Assembly (NCBI RefSeq): GCF_000710915.1
Contig: NZ_BAUA01000062.1
Span: forward strand, 1-64,000
Direction of reading: 5' to 3'
Source: Nocardia brasiliensis IFM 10847
Lineage (GTDB): Bacteria; Actinomycetota; Actinomycetes; Mycobacteriales; Mycobacteriaceae
Length of the DNA: 64,000 nucleotides
The notes under the pieces were generated by a model. The model saw only the letters and a program-made list of their open reading frames with translations, ran no database searches and was not told the origin of the DNA. Shown one piece after another: positions 8,702 to 17,692 of this stretch; position 1 is the stretch's first letter; each line of letters starts with the position of its first letter. A program made the translations under genes and the position numbers.

Positions 8702-10015
8702 CTATGCGCCGGCTGTTCGGATCGGGCGCGCGAACAGCATGCGCCCGAGCAGGCGGAGAAAACCCAGGTGCCCGGTGAGCGCCCGCCGCGACAGCACCAG
8801 CGACCAGGTGGTCTCGGTGCCCGCCGGAGGTAGTGCGCGCCGCGCGAGCCGGTCGCCGAGCCAGTCGAGCATGACCGGCACGGCCGAGAACTGCAGCAGC
8901 AGATGGGTGCTCAGCCTGTCGCGCAGGTACCGGACGTGCGCACCGGCCGCGGTGTAGCGGGCGACCAGCGCATCGACATCGGCGACGGCGATGACCTCGT
9001 CGTACACGCCCTGCACCACGAGCAGCGGCATGGCGGGCGCCTGCGCGCCCGGTTCGATGTCGGCGAGCACCGCGCGCAGCGCCGGGGCGGCCAGCAGCGC
9101 CGCGAGACCGCCGCGACAGTGCTCGTCGATATCGCGGCGGGCGAAGCGGTACAGCAGCGGGAACGTCGCGGTGGTCTCGGTCGCCGCGAGCCAGGCCAGG
9201 TAGCGCGCGTCCAGGTGGGCGCGCAGCAGGCGATCGAGATCCGGGTAGGCGCGGCGCAGTCCCGCGGTGAAGACCGCGGCGAAACCGGCGAACAGCCCGC
9301 CGTTGAGCCGCACGAAGGCCTTGGCCGGATCGCCGACCGGCGAGGCCGCCACCGCACCCACCAGCTCCAGCTCCGGCGCGTACTCCGCCGCCAACTCGGC
9401 GGCCCACGCCGTGGCCAGACCACCACCCGAATACCCCCACAGCGCGACGGGCGTGCTCGGCGCCAGGCCGAGCGGCCCGAAGGCCAGCGCGGCCCGGATA
9501 CCGTCGAGCGCACGGTATCCGGGCTCGCGCGCCACACCGAAGCGGCCCGCCGTGCCGCCGTGATCGGGCACCGACACGGCCCAGCCGCGGTTCAGCGCAG
9601 CGGCGATGAGCGGCAACTCCAGTTGCGGGATCGCCCCGGCCGCCCGGGCGCCGCGCCGCAGCGCGTAGGAGGGCAGGCATTTCGAGGCGACGGCGTCGAT
9701 CGCGCACTGGAACGACACCAGCGGCCGCGCCGCGGCGGGGTCGGCGCCCCAGGGCAACAGCACCGTGGTGACCGCCACCTCGGGGACACCGTGCAGATCA
9801 CAGGTCCGATAGACCAGCTGCCAGGCCGGAACACGCTGCGGCACAACGCCGAACAGCGCGAGTTCGACTGTCCTGGCGCGCACCACCGCACCCGGCGGCA
9901 GCTGATCCAGCGTCGACGGCGGCGCGTAGAACGGATCGTCCTCGGGCAGCAGCGGAAAGACGGTGCGCGGCGCGACGACCGGACCGATCAGGCCACGCAC
10001 GGGATCGGCACTCAT
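8702..10015 (-). CDS. LIP-family (secretory lipase type) esterase
   Basis: 437-aa alpha/beta hydrolase of the LIP family. The nucleophile elbow GYSGGG follows PVALW, the acid is likely in GVYDEVI and the His in STHLLLQ near the C-terminus. The frame is open to 10087, but the ATG at 10015 has GAGAGGAA upstream and starts a sensible N-terminus (MSADPVRGLIGP). No clear signal peptide, although relatives are often exported or wall-associated. It probably hydrolyses triacylglycerols or short esters. Independent of the second lipase gene upstream, which lies 151 bp away. Confidence 0.8.
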   Translation of the reverse strand: MSADPVRGLIGPVVAPRTVFPLLPEDDPFYAPPSTLDQLPPGAVVRARTVELALFGVVPQRVPAWQLVYRTCDLHGVPEVAVTTVLLPWGADPAAARPLVSFQCAIDAVASKCLPSYALRRGARAAGAIPQLELPLIAAALNRGWAVSVPDHGGTAGRFGVAREPGYRALDGIRAALAFGPLGLAPSTPVALWGYSGGGLATAWAAELAAEYAPELELVGAVAASPVGDPAKAFVRLNGGLFAGFAAVFTAGLRRAYPDLDRLLRAHLDARYLAWLAATETTATFPLLYRFARRDIDEHCRGGLAALLAAPALRAVLADIEPGAQAPAMPLLVVQGVYDEVIAVADVDALVARYTAAGAHVRYLRDRLSTHLLLQFSAVPVMLDWLGDRLARRALPPAGTETTWSLVLSRRALTGHLGFLRLLGRMLFARPIRTAGA

Positions 10016-10166
10016 GGACTCTGCTTCCTCTCGATCGCCTCGTCGCGCCATCGGTGCCGCGCTCTGTCCTGCGGCCAACCCAACCATGGGTCGGTGCGGA
10101 AATAAATTGGTGCGAAAGACAATTCACACCGGCCGCAATTCTGCGCCGCGGGTAGTGACAGCGCGG

Positions 10167-11309
10167 TCAGAAACTGCCCCCGCCGCCGATCAGCCAAGGA
10201 TTGAAGGTGCATTCGAGATTCGGCGAGGCGACCGGATCCAGCGCACGCAACACGATCGAGACGGCGCGCGGCGAGTACATGAGCGTGAGGTGATCGGACA
10301 TGTCCTGCGCGCAGCCGTCCTGCAACGTGATGTTGTGCACCGTGGCGTCGGCGCCCGCCCGCAGGAAGGTCCAGTCGTACGGATTCATCACCTGGTCGAA
10401 ACGCGAACCGACCGATGTGTATTCGACGCCGGGAACGGTGTCGCCCGAGGCGTTCAACGTGGCGTAGAACGGCGAACCCACCGCCTGTTGGATATTGGCG
10501 AAGCCGACCAAGGGCTCGTAGAAGCCGAGAATGTCCACGCCGAGGTTGTTGATCATCCGGCCCAGGGTGGCGATGCCGAGCAGTGAGGTGCCGTGATGGG
10601 TGGCGCCGAAACTGACCAGCCTGCGCACCTTCGGCGCACCGCCCTCGAATTTCAGATACTGGTTGGCCACCGTGCCGCCCTGCGAATGCGCGACGATGTC
10701 CACCGTGTCCGCACCCGTGGCCGCCTGCACCCGGTCGACGAATCGGCTCAGCTGGCGCGCGGAATCCTCCATCCGGCCGACCCCGTACCGACCGGGCAGC
10801 ACCGGCCCGAGACCACCGCCCGTCAACAGACCGGAGCGACCGAAATTGAAGGCGTACACGCAATATCCGGCGCGGGCGAGGCGCGGCGCGAGGTAGGCGA
10901 AGCTGTCGTAGGCGTTGAGCCAGGTGCCGTGCAGCAGCACCACCGGCCGCGGGTGTGCGGCGCTCGGCTGACAATCCCAGCGGTTCGCGCCCGGTGGCGC
11001 GGCGTCGGGATGGGTCAGCCCATAGGCGAAAGCGCTCAGGTAGGAGGACATTTCCGGTCCCTCACCGAGTACGTCCGACGCGTGACTGAGCCCTGCGCTG
11101 CTTCCGGTATCCAGGACCGCTCGCGGTTGCCTGCCGTCCGCAGCCGGTGTCAGCCCGGCGTCGATCGCCGCCGAGAGTGCCGATCCGGTTGGATCACCGC
11201 CCGGATCACCGCTCGCCGCACCGGAACCGAGCAGCGTGGCGACGGTCAGGCCCGCGGTGAGGGCGGCGCCGAACAGGGCGCGCATGGCATTGTGCGTCAT
11301 TGCAAGCAT
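10167..11309 (-). CDS. Secreted class 2 lipase/esterase (alpha/beta hydrolase)
   Basis: 380-aa protein with a signal peptide at the N-terminus (hydrophobic ALFGAALTAGLTVATLLG, then a small-residue cleavage region). The mature part has the HG oxyanion element VVLLHGTW, the nucleophile elbow AHSQGG and a C-terminal SDHLTL holding the likely catalytic His, as in Lipase_2/LipA-type enzymes. Two further Met codons (fourth and ninth) could be the true start. It is transcribed away from the PucR gene across a 228-bp divergent region. Likely an extracellular esterase acting on host or environmental lipids. Confidence 0.8.
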   Translation of the reverse strand: MLAMTHNAMRALFGAALTAGLTVATLLGSGAASGDPGGDPTGSALSAAIDAGLTPAADGRQPRAVLDTGSSAGLSHASDVLGEGPEMSSYLSAFAYGLTHPDAAPPGANRWDCQPSAAHPRPVVLLHGTWLNAYDSFAYLAPRLARAGYCVYAFNFGRSGLLTGGGLGPVLPGRYGVGRMEDSARQLSRFVDRVQAATGADTVDIVAHSQGGTVANQYLKFEGGAPKVRRLVSFGATHHGTSLLGIATLGRMINNLGVDILGFYEPLVGFANIQQAVGSPFYATLNASGDTVPGVEYTSVGSRFDQVMNPYDWTFLRAGADATVHNITLQDGCAQDMSDHLTLMYSPRAVSIVLRALDPVASPNLECTFNPWLIGGGGSF

Positions 11310-11537
11310 GTCAGTTCACATTCCCATCAAACGATTTCGCGCTCCGTACGCAAATCGACGACGCCACTGTGATGCGGGTCATATCGGAGGCGTAATCGAA
11401 TCTATGGCGGTGGCCGCCGCGATGTCACTGCACGTCGGCGAGAACAATCGGACGGCGAAATTGTTGCGCGCACCAAAGTTTCGCTCGATGTGCCGGTTGC
11501 CTTGCCGGGTAAACCTGTCGTTGGAAACAATCGGCAC

Positions 11538-12803
11538 ATGTCCGCCATCCTTTCGCCGCCGACCGATCGCGTCCCGCTGGTGACCCGGCTGCTCACCCGC
11601 TGGCCGCAGATCTCCGAACGCATGCTGGCCGCCGGACTCGGCACCACCGCGCCCACGGCGGATCTGCCGGAAGGACATTTCACCGCCGAGGTGCTGCCCG
11701 CGATCTACGCGTGCGGCCGAGCCGTCCTGCAGGCCATCGGCGAACAGCGGGAGTTCACCAGAGCCGAGGTGGCGGCGTTCGTCGCGCCGGTGGCCCAGCG
11801 GCACGCGCAGGACCGTATTCCGTTGTCGCTGTTGATCGAAGCGATGCACGGCTCCGCCCAGTCGGTGCTGCACGAAGCGGCGGCCTTGGCGGGCGCCGCC
11901 GAGCTGGACGAGCTGGTCGTCGTCGGCAGCAGGCTGCTCGAACTGCTGATGCACATCAACATCACCGTCGTCGAGACCTACGCCGAGGTCGAGCAATCCA
12001 TTTATCACACCGAACGCGAAGCGCGCCGCGCGTTGTGCGCGGCACTGCTCGGCGGTCTACCCGCCGAAGAACTGGCCGCGCGCGCCGATACCGCGCTCGC
12101 GGAGCGATACACGGTGCTGGCCATCCACATCCGCCACGAAGATCACCCGAGCGCGGTCGCCGGGCTCATCAGCAGGCGGCGGATCAGAATTCTGCAGCGC
12201 ACCCTGGACGCGCTCGCGGGGACCACGGCACTGGCCACCTTCGACGGCTGCACCGGAATCGCCCTGTTGCCCACCGGCACCGAGCACGATCCCGACGAAC
12301 AGCCCTACGAGCAACTCGCGACAGAACTCGCCGCGCACTTCGGCGTCGCAGTGTTCGTCACCGAATATCGTTGCGTCGCCAGGGAATCGGTACCGCAGGT
12401 CGCGCGCGAAGCCACCGAACTCGCCGAATTGGCCCGCCTGCTGGGCCGGCCGGCCGGCTGCTATCGCCTCGATGATCTGCTACTCGAATATCAGCTCACC
12501 CGCCCAGGCCCGGCCCGGGACCGATTGGCCGAGCGGATCACGCCGATCCTGGACAGTCCCCACCTCATCGAGGCGCTCGACGCGCATCTGCGTCACGGCG
12601 CCGACCGCAAGACCGCGGCCGCGGGCATCCACATCCACCCCAATACCTTCAGTTACCGCCTGCGCCGCATCGCCGACCTCACCGGCATCGATCCCGGCGA
12701 ACCCGACGGATCGCGACTGCTCGCCGCGGCGGCGCTGATCCATCGCCTGTTCCCGGCGGCCGACGCGAACGCCGCGACGCCGCCGGGACAGCACCTCGCC
12801 TAG
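11538..12803 (+). CDS. PucR/CdaR-family transcriptional regulator
   Basis: 421-aa regulator (437 aa if started at 11490). The C-terminal helix-turn-helix ADRKTAAAGIHIHPNTFSYRLRRIADLTGIDP is the PucR_2/HTH_30 signature; the middle resembles the GGDEF-like region of CdaR proteins and the N-terminus is a variable sensing part. Neither start has a strong ribosome site. The stop TAG overlaps, on the other strand, the TAG of a possible small gene. Divergent from the secreted lipase, which it may control. Confidence 0.8.
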   Translation: MSAILSPPTDRVPLVTRLLTRWPQISERMLAAGLGTTAPTADLPEGHFTAEVLPAIYACGRAVLQAIGEQREFTRAEVAAFVAPVAQRHAQDRIPLSLLIEAMHGSAQSVLHEAAALAGAAELDELVVVGSRLLELLMHINITVVETYAEVEQSIYHTEREARRALCAALLGGLPAEELAARADTALAERYTVLAIHIRHEDHPSAVAGLISRRRIRILQRTLDALAGTTALATFDGCTGIALLPTGTEHDPDEQPYEQLATELAAHFGVAVFVTEYRCVARESVPQVAREATELAELARLLGRPAGCYRLDDLLLEYQLTRPGPARDRLAERITPILDSPHLIEALDAHLRHGADRKTAAAGIHIHPNTFSYRLRRIADLTGIDPGEPDGSRLLAAAALIHRLFPAADANAATPPGQHLA

Positions 12804-12904
12804 ATGACGTGCCAGGCCTGCAGCAGGTAGGTGATGTTGGCGGCAATGGACGTGACTACGTTCGCCAGATTCAACGCGGACGAACCCAGATCGATAAGCG
12901 GCAC
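12800..12904 (-). CDS. Possible 34-aa hydrophobic peptide
   Basis: A GTG start with a strong GGAGG seven bases upstream opens a 34-codon frame (PLIDLGSSALNLANVVTS, then a nonpolar tail ending in WHVI). The peptide is amphipathic to hydrophobic, with almost no charge, unlike random GC-rich frames, which are Arg-rich. It could sit in the membrane or mycomembrane. Its TAG overlaps the TAG of the PucR gene on the other strand (CTAG). No similarity is recognised. A longer frame to 13051 exists but its extra N-terminus looks non-coding. Confidence 0.4.
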   Translation of the reverse strand: MPLIDLGSSALNLANVVTSIAANITYLLQAWHVI

Positions 12905-13208
12905 CGAAATTCCTCCATCAGATGGGACTGCGAAATCCCCTTCAATGTAGTGATCGACGGTGGCGTACGCGCTGCTCGCGCGGTGCCGGACCGCCCGGCG
13001 CCCACGCGGGCCATCCCCTGAAAAGACATGCCCGGACGGCAGTTTCGGCACACCTAGCGGGCAATGGCCATCGGGCCGCTGTGAGGGAGTTCACCGCGGC
13101 TCTCGTCACAGTGGCCACAGCAGGCCCATTCCGGAGATATCGGTCGAGTCCTGCCGCCGCGGCAACCGCCCCCTTGATTTCCGCAGCTGCGGAAATATAC
13201 TGCCTTCT
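12905..13208. other. 304-bp divergent region between the small ORF and the molybdate operon
   Basis: Holds the promoter and palindromic operator of the molybdate regulator at its right end, and presumably the promoter of the small ORF at the left. Open frames crossing it are Arg-rich shadows. Confidence 0.5.
13177..13201 (+). promoter_or_regulatory. 20-bp palindromic operator overlapping a leaderless promoter
   Basis: ATTTCCGCAGCTGCGGAAAT (13177-13196) is a perfect palindrome. Its last base begins a good -10 box, TATACT (13196-13201), seven bases before the GTG at 13209, so transcription should start at or next to the start codon. A protein bound here would cover the promoter, fitting autorepression by the first gene product. 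No Shine-Dalgarno sequence precedes the GTG. Confidence 0.65.
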
Positions 13209-13607
13209 GTGTCGAATTTGCGGATCAGTGAGGTCGCGGTGCTGGCCGGTGTCAGCGACGACACCGTGCGCCGGTGGATCGATCAGGGCAAGCTGACCGC
13301 GATCCAGCTCGGCAACGGACGCAAGGGCGTCCGCGGCCGGGAGCTGGCCGAATTCCTCCAGGCCACCGCCGAGACGCCGGAACCCGGCGTCACCGTCGCC
13401 GCCTCCGCCCGCAACCGGATGCGCGGCATCGTGACGCGGGTGGTCAAGGACACCGTGATGGCGCAGGTGGAAATGCAGGCCGGCCCGTTCCGGCTGGTCT
13501 CGCTGCTGAGCCGTGAATCCGTCGACGAGCTCGGGCTCGAGGTCGGCAGCGTCGCGGTGGCCTCGGTCAAATCCACCCACGTCGTCGTCGAGATTCCGGA
13601 AAGCTGA
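13209..13607 (+). CDS. HTH-Mop molybdate-responsive regulator
   Basis: 132-aa protein: an excisionase/MerR-like winged helix (about residues 3-50, LRISEVAVLAGVSDDTVRRW) joined to one Mop/TOBE domain (about 64-130, RNRMRGIVTRVVKDTVMAQV and following). Mop domains bind molybdate or tungstate. The GTG start is chosen because the fold begins there and a -10 box sits seven bases upstream. Its TGA overlaps the modA ATG by one base. By position and architecture it should sense oxyanion and control its own operon; the DNA-binding domain is not the ModE type. Confidence 0.85.
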   Translation: MSNLRISEVAVLAGVSDDTVRRWIDQGKLTAIQLGNGRKGVRGRELAEFLQATAETPEPGVTVAASARNRMRGIVTRVVKDTVMAQVEMQAGPFRLVSLLSRESVDELGLEVGSVAVASVKSTHVVVEIPES

Positions 13608-14398
13608 TGAGGACGAACATGATTCGCTCGCTGAGTAGCGCCGCCGCGCTCGGCGTCGCCGTGCTGGGCCTGGCCGGCTGCGGCTCGGACGACGAGGCCG
13701 CGCCCGCGGGCCCGGACGGGATCGGCGGCACCGTCACGGTGTTCGCCGCGGCCTCGCTGACCGAGACCTTCACCGAACTCGGCGAACAGTTCGAGGCCGC
13801 GCACCCCGGTGTCAAGGTGGTGTACAGCTTCGGCGCCAGCTCGGCGCTGGCCGAACAGATCAACCAGGGCGCGCCCGCCGACGTGTTCGCCTCGGCCGCG
13901 CCGAAGAACATGCGGCAGGTCCAGGACAAAGGAGAGGTGACCGTCGCGCCGGTCACCTTCGTGCGCAACCGGCTCGAGATCGCGGTCCCGAAGGGCAACC
14001 CCGGCCACATCACAGGGCTGGCCGACTTCGGCAAGACCGAACCGAAGCTCGCGCTGTGCGCCGCACAGGTGCCGTGCGGCGCCGCCGCCGAGACCGTGTT
14101 CGAGGCCGCGGGGGTCACCCCGCGGCCCGACACCCGCGAGGCCGACGTGAAAGCGGTGCTGACCAAGGTCAAGCTGGGTGAGGTCGACGCGGCACTGGTC
14201 TACCGGACCGATGTACGGGCGGCGGGCGACCAGGTGGCGGGCATCGACTTCGCGGAGTCGAGCAAGGCGATCAACGACTATCCGGTCGCGCCGCTCGCGC
14301 ACGCCCCCAACGCGGCCGCGGCCGCCGCGTTCGTCGAGTTCGTGCAGTCGCCGCGGGCCCGCGCCGTGTTCACCGAGGCGGGATTCGACAACCCGTGA
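13607..14398 (+). CDS. modA: Molybdate ABC transporter substrate-binding lipoprotein
   Basis: 263 aa with a lipoprotein signal (VLGLAGC lipobox, Cys about residue 25) and the ModA fold: VFAAASLTETF near the mature N-terminus, FGASSALAEQI, GAPADVFASA, and the later KLGEVDAALVYRTDV. It captures molybdate outside the membrane and delivers it to ModB. The start overlaps the regulator stop by one base and its own stop overlaps the modB GTG by four. Confidence 0.93.
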   Translation: MRTNMIRSLSSAAALGVAVLGLAGCGSDDEAAPAGPDGIGGTVTVFAAASLTETFTELGEQFEAAHPGVKVVYSFGASSALAEQINQGAPADVFASAAPKNMRQVQDKGEVTVAPVTFVRNRLEIAVPKGNPGHITGLADFGKTEPKLALCAAQVPCGAAAETVFEAAGVTPRPDTREADVKAVLTKVKLGEVDAALVYRTDVRAAGDQVAGIDFAESSKAINDYPVAPLAHAPNAAAAAAFVEFVQSPRARAVFTEAGFDNP

Positions 14399-15204
14399 CC
14401 CGGACGGCACGGCGGACGGCCACGGGGCGGCGACCGCTGGTCCTGCTGCTACCCGCGCTGTGCGCGCTGGCCTTCTTGCTGGTGCCGCTGGCCGGCCTGC
14501 TGTGGCGGACACCGTGGCGTGGTCTGCCCGATCGCCTGCTCAACGCCGAAGTCGGTCAGGCCCTGCAACTTTCGCTGGTGTGCGCGAGCTCAGCGACGGT
14601 GCTCTGCCTGGTGTTCGGCGTACCGCTGGCGTGGCTGCTCGCGCGCGGCGACCTCCCGGGACGCGGGGTGCTGCGCGCTTTGGTCACCGTGCCCCTGGTG
14701 CTGCCGCCGGTGGTGGGCGGCGTCGCGCTGCTGCTCGTGTTGGGCAGGCGCGGGTTGATCGGGCGGTATCTGTACGAATGGTTCGGCGTCTCACTACCTT
14801 TCACCACCGCCGGGGTGATCGTCGCGGAAGCGTTCGTCGCGATGCCGTTCCTGGTGATCTCGGTGGAAGGCGCGCTGCGGGCGGCGGATCCCCGCTTCGA
14901 GGAGGCGGCGGCCACCCTGGGGGCCTCGCGCTGGCTGACCTTCCGGCGGGTCACGCTGCCCTCGGTGCTGCCCGGCGTCGTCGCGGGCGGGGTGCTGTGC
15001 TGGGCGCGCGCGCTCGGCGAATTCGGGGCCACGATCACCTTCGCGGGCAACTTCCCCGGCAAGACCACCACCATGCCGCTCGCGGTCTACCTCGCCCTGG
15101 AATCCGACCCCGAGGACGCGATCGTGCTCAGCCTGGTATTGCTCACCGTGTCGGTGGTGGTGCTGGTCGCGTTGCGCGAGCGATGGATTCGAGGCGCGGT
15201 ATGA
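14395..15204 (+). CDS. modB: Molybdate ABC transporter permease
   Basis: 269-aa integral membrane protein with about six helices and the EAA loop EEAAATLGASRWLTFRRVTL, which contacts the ATPase. GTG start overlapping the modA stop (GTGA); the end overlaps modC as ATGA, so the operon is translationally coupled throughout. Family and order match modABC elsewhere. Confidence 0.93.
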   Translation: MTRTARRTATGRRPLVLLLPALCALAFLLVPLAGLLWRTPWRGLPDRLLNAEVGQALQLSLVCASSATVLCLVFGVPLAWLLARGDLPGRGVLRALVTVPLVLPPVVGGVALLLVLGRRGLIGRYLYEWFGVSLPFTTAGVIVAEAFVAMPFLVISVEGALRAADPRFEEAAATLGASRWLTFRRVTLPSVLPGVVAGGVLCWARALGEFGATITFAGNFPGKTTTMPLAVYLALESDPEDAIVLSLVLLTVSVVVLVALRERWIRGAV

Positions 15205-16250
15205 GCCTGGCCGCCGAACTGCGGGTCACCCGCGGGCAATTCGAGCTCGACCTGCGGTTGTCCGTGGCGCCCGGTGAAGTCGTCGCCCTGCTCGGACCCA
15301 ACGGCGCGGGCAAGACCACCGCGCTGCGGGCGCTGGCGGGGCTGACGCCGCTGACCGCCGGTGCGCTACGGATCGGCGAAAAGGTCTGGGACGCACCGCC
15401 GCAGGTGTTCGTGCCCGCCGAACGCCGCGAGGTCGGCGTGGTGTTCCAGGACTATCTGCTGTTCGGCCACCTCAGCGCCCTGGACAATGTCGCGTTCGGG
15501 TTGCGGGCGCGCGGTAGCCGGCGCGCGGCCGCCCGGGAGCGGGCCGCCCAGTGGCTGGACCGGGTGGGGCTCGGCGAGCAGGCGCAGGCGAAACCGCGCG
15601 CGCTGTCCGGCGGGCAGGCGCAGCGCGTCGCGCTGGCGCGGGCGCTGGCCACCGAGCCCGCGCTGCTGCTCCTGGACGAGCCGCTGGCCGCGCTCGACGC
15701 GAGTACCAGGCTGCGCGTGCGCGCCGACCTGGCCCATCACCTCGCCGACTACCCGGGGCACACCGTGCTCGTCACGCACGATCCGCTCGACGCCATGGTG
15801 CTGGCCGACCGGCTGGTCATTCTGGAGCACGGCCGGGTCGTGCAGGAGGGTGCGCCGAGCGAGGTCGCCCGGCGGCCGCGCTCGGACTACGTGGCAAACC
15901 TGGTGGGCCTCAACCTGTATCGCGGCCGAGCCGAGGGCACCACGGTCGAACTCGACGCGGGCGGCACCCTCACCGTCGCCGAACCCGGCGCCGGCCCGGT
16001 GCACGTGGCCTTCCCGCCCACCGCCGTCAGCCTGCACCCCGAACAACCCACCGGCAGCCAGCGCAATACCTGGCCCGTCGCCATCGCCGGCCTGGAACAG
16101 CACGCCCACACCATCCGCGTCCGCCTCGACGGCGCCCCACCCGTCCTCGCCGACGTCACCCCCGCCACCGTCGCCGACCTACGCCTGCAACCGGGCACCC
16201 GACTCTGGGCTGCCGTAAAAGCCACCGAAACACACACCTATCCGTCCTGA
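15201..16250 (+). CDS. modC: Molybdate ABC transporter ATP-binding protein
   Basis: 349-aa ATPase: Walker A GPNGAGKTT, signature LSGGQAQRVALARAL, Walker B LLLLDEPLAALD and switch His in VTHDPLDAM. The C-terminal part (about 280-349) looks like a Mop/TOBE regulatory domain that can sense molybdate. The true ATG at 15201 is set by the ATGA overlap; the much longer open frame upstream is a shadow of modA and modB. Confidence 0.93.
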   Translation: MSLAAELRVTRGQFELDLRLSVAPGEVVALLGPNGAGKTTALRALAGLTPLTAGALRIGEKVWDAPPQVFVPAERREVGVVFQDYLLFGHLSALDNVAFGLRARGSRRAAARERAAQWLDRVGLGEQAQAKPRALSGGQAQRVALARALATEPALLLLDEPLAALDASTRLRVRADLAHHLADYPGHTVLVTHDPLDAMVLADRLVILEHGRVVQEGAPSEVARRPRSDYVANLVGLNLYRGRAEGTTVELDAGGTLTVAEPGAGPVHVAFPPTAVSLHPEQPTGSQRNTWPVAIAGLEQHAHTIRVRLDGAPPVLADVTPATVADLRLQPGTRLWAAVKATETHTYPS

Positions 16251-16474
16251 ACCGCGGTGCGGCGAAGCTCCGAGCAGGGCTTCCCCCAATCCGAGCACAC
16301 CTGCCAACCCCCGAGTACCTTCGTACCCGCATCATGGCGTGCACCGACACCGAGCAGTTGGCGACTGGTTCGAGAGAGCCGTGGTCGCCGCATCCCTGGC
16401 GACGATCTTCGACCTCTGACGTCCGGACTCCGGGACCAACGGTGCATCAACAGCGGCAACTGTGCGAATCCGTG

Positions 16475-16508
16475 TTAACTTAGACGAGAATCGCAGGTAA
16501 CTTAAGTT
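16475..16508 (+). promoter_or_regulatory. Repeated TAACTTA sites and palindrome before the thiolase operon
   Basis: TTAACTTA (16475-16482) is repeated as TAACTTA within the perfect palindrome AACTTAAGTT (16499-16508), 15 bp before the thiolase ATG. The local AT-rich dyad stands out in GC-rich surroundings and looks like an operator, plausibly for a TetR-type lipid regulator. No regulator gene adjoins. Confidence 0.4.
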
Positions 16509-16522
16509 GATCGGAGAGGGCT

Positions 16523-17692
16523 ATGGGGTCCGCCGTAATCGTTGATGTGGTGCGCACGCCGTCGGGTAAGGGCAAGGCCGGAGGTGGGCTCGCCGAGGTA
16601 CATCCGGCGACCTTGCTGGCGGGGGTTTTGCGCGAGCTGGTGGCGCGCAACGATCTGGACCCGGCGCTGATCGACGACGTGGTCGGCGGGTGCGTGACGC
16701 AGAGCGGCGAGCAGGCGTTCAACATCAGCCGAACGGCGGCGCTCGCGGCGGGCTTGCCGGAGTCGGTGCCCGCCACCACGGTGGATCGGCAGTGCGGGTC
16801 GAGTCAGCAGGCAGCGCACTTCGCGGCGCAGGGGGTGATCTCGGGCGCGTACGACATCGCGATCGCCTGCGGTGTGGAGTCGATGAGCCGGGCACCGATG
16901 TTCTCCAACGCGCAGGGCAAGGATCCGAACCAGGGTCCGCTGGCCCAGCGCTATCCCGAAGGACTTGTGCAGCAAGGGATCGCGGCCGAGGTGATCAGCG
17001 CGCGCTGGAAGTTCGACCGGGCCACGCTCGACGAGTTCGCCGCCCGCTCGCACCGCCTGGCCGCCGAGACGGCCGCAGCGGGCGGTTTCGACAATGAACT
17101 GCTCGCGGCGGGGACGTTGACCGCGGACGAGACGATCCGCCCCAGCACTACCGCCGCGGGTCTGGCCGCACTGCGGCCCGCGTTCGTGGACGACCAGTTC
17201 ACCCGGCGTTTCCCGGAGATCGAATGGTCCATCACGCCGGGTAACTCGTCGCCGCTGACCGACGGGGCCTCGGCGGCGTTGATCATGAGCGAGGCGGCGG
17301 CAACCAAGCTGGGGCTGCGTCCCCGCGCCCGCTTCCACTCCTTCGCCGTGGTCGGCGACGATCCGCTGCTGATGCTCACCGCGGTCGTGCCCGCCACCCG
17401 CAAGGCGCTGTCGCGGGCCGGGCTGACCATCGACGAGATCGACGCCTATGAGGTGAACGAGGCGTTCGCCCCGGTGCCGCTGGTGTGGCAGCACGAACTC
17501 GGCGCGGACCCCGCCAAACTGAACCCGCGCGGCGGCGCGATCGCCCTCGGCCACCCGCTCGGCGCGTCGGGCACCCGCATCCTGGCCACCCTGGTGAACC
17601 ATCTCGAACAGACCGGCGGCCGCTTCGGCCTGCAGACCATGTGCGAGGCGGGTGGGCTGGCCAACGCCACGATCATCGAGCGGCTCGGATGA
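16523..17692 (+). CDS. Thiolase (acetyl-CoA acyltransferase)
   Basis: 389-aa thiolase. The acyl-binding Cys91 is in DRQCGSS, with NEAFA, His344 in GHPLGASG and Cys374 in CEAGG. Start ATG with GGAGAGGG upstream. It cleaves or condenses beta-ketoacyl-CoA. The next two genes overlap it and each other as ATGA, so the three products probably act in one fatty-acid or side-chain degradation route. Which chain length cannot be told. Confidence 0.9.
   Translation: MGSAVIVDVVRTPSGKGKAGGGLAEVHPATLLAGVLRELVARNDLDPALIDDVVGGCVTQSGEQAFNISRTAALAAGLPESVPATTVDRQCGSSQQAAHFAAQGVISGAYDIAIACGVESMSRAPMFSNAQGKDPNQGPLAQRYPEGLVQQGIAAEVISARWKFDRATLDEFAARSHRLAAETAAAGGFDNELLAAGTLTADETIRPSTTAAGLAALRPAFVDDQFTRRFPEIEWSITPGNSSPLTDGASAALIMSEAAATKLGLRPRARFHSFAVVGDDPLLMLTAVVPATRKALSRAGLTIDEIDAYEVNEAFAPVPLVWQHELGADPAKLNPRGGAIALGHPLGASGTRILATLVNHLEQTGGRFGLQTMCEAGGLANATIIERLG

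Noticed and set aside
16238..16459. Short minus-strand frame (73 codons) between modC and the thiolase gene
   Set aside because: No ribosome site, no domain, and it overlaps the end of modC; perhaps a degraded sequence, but nothing supports it.
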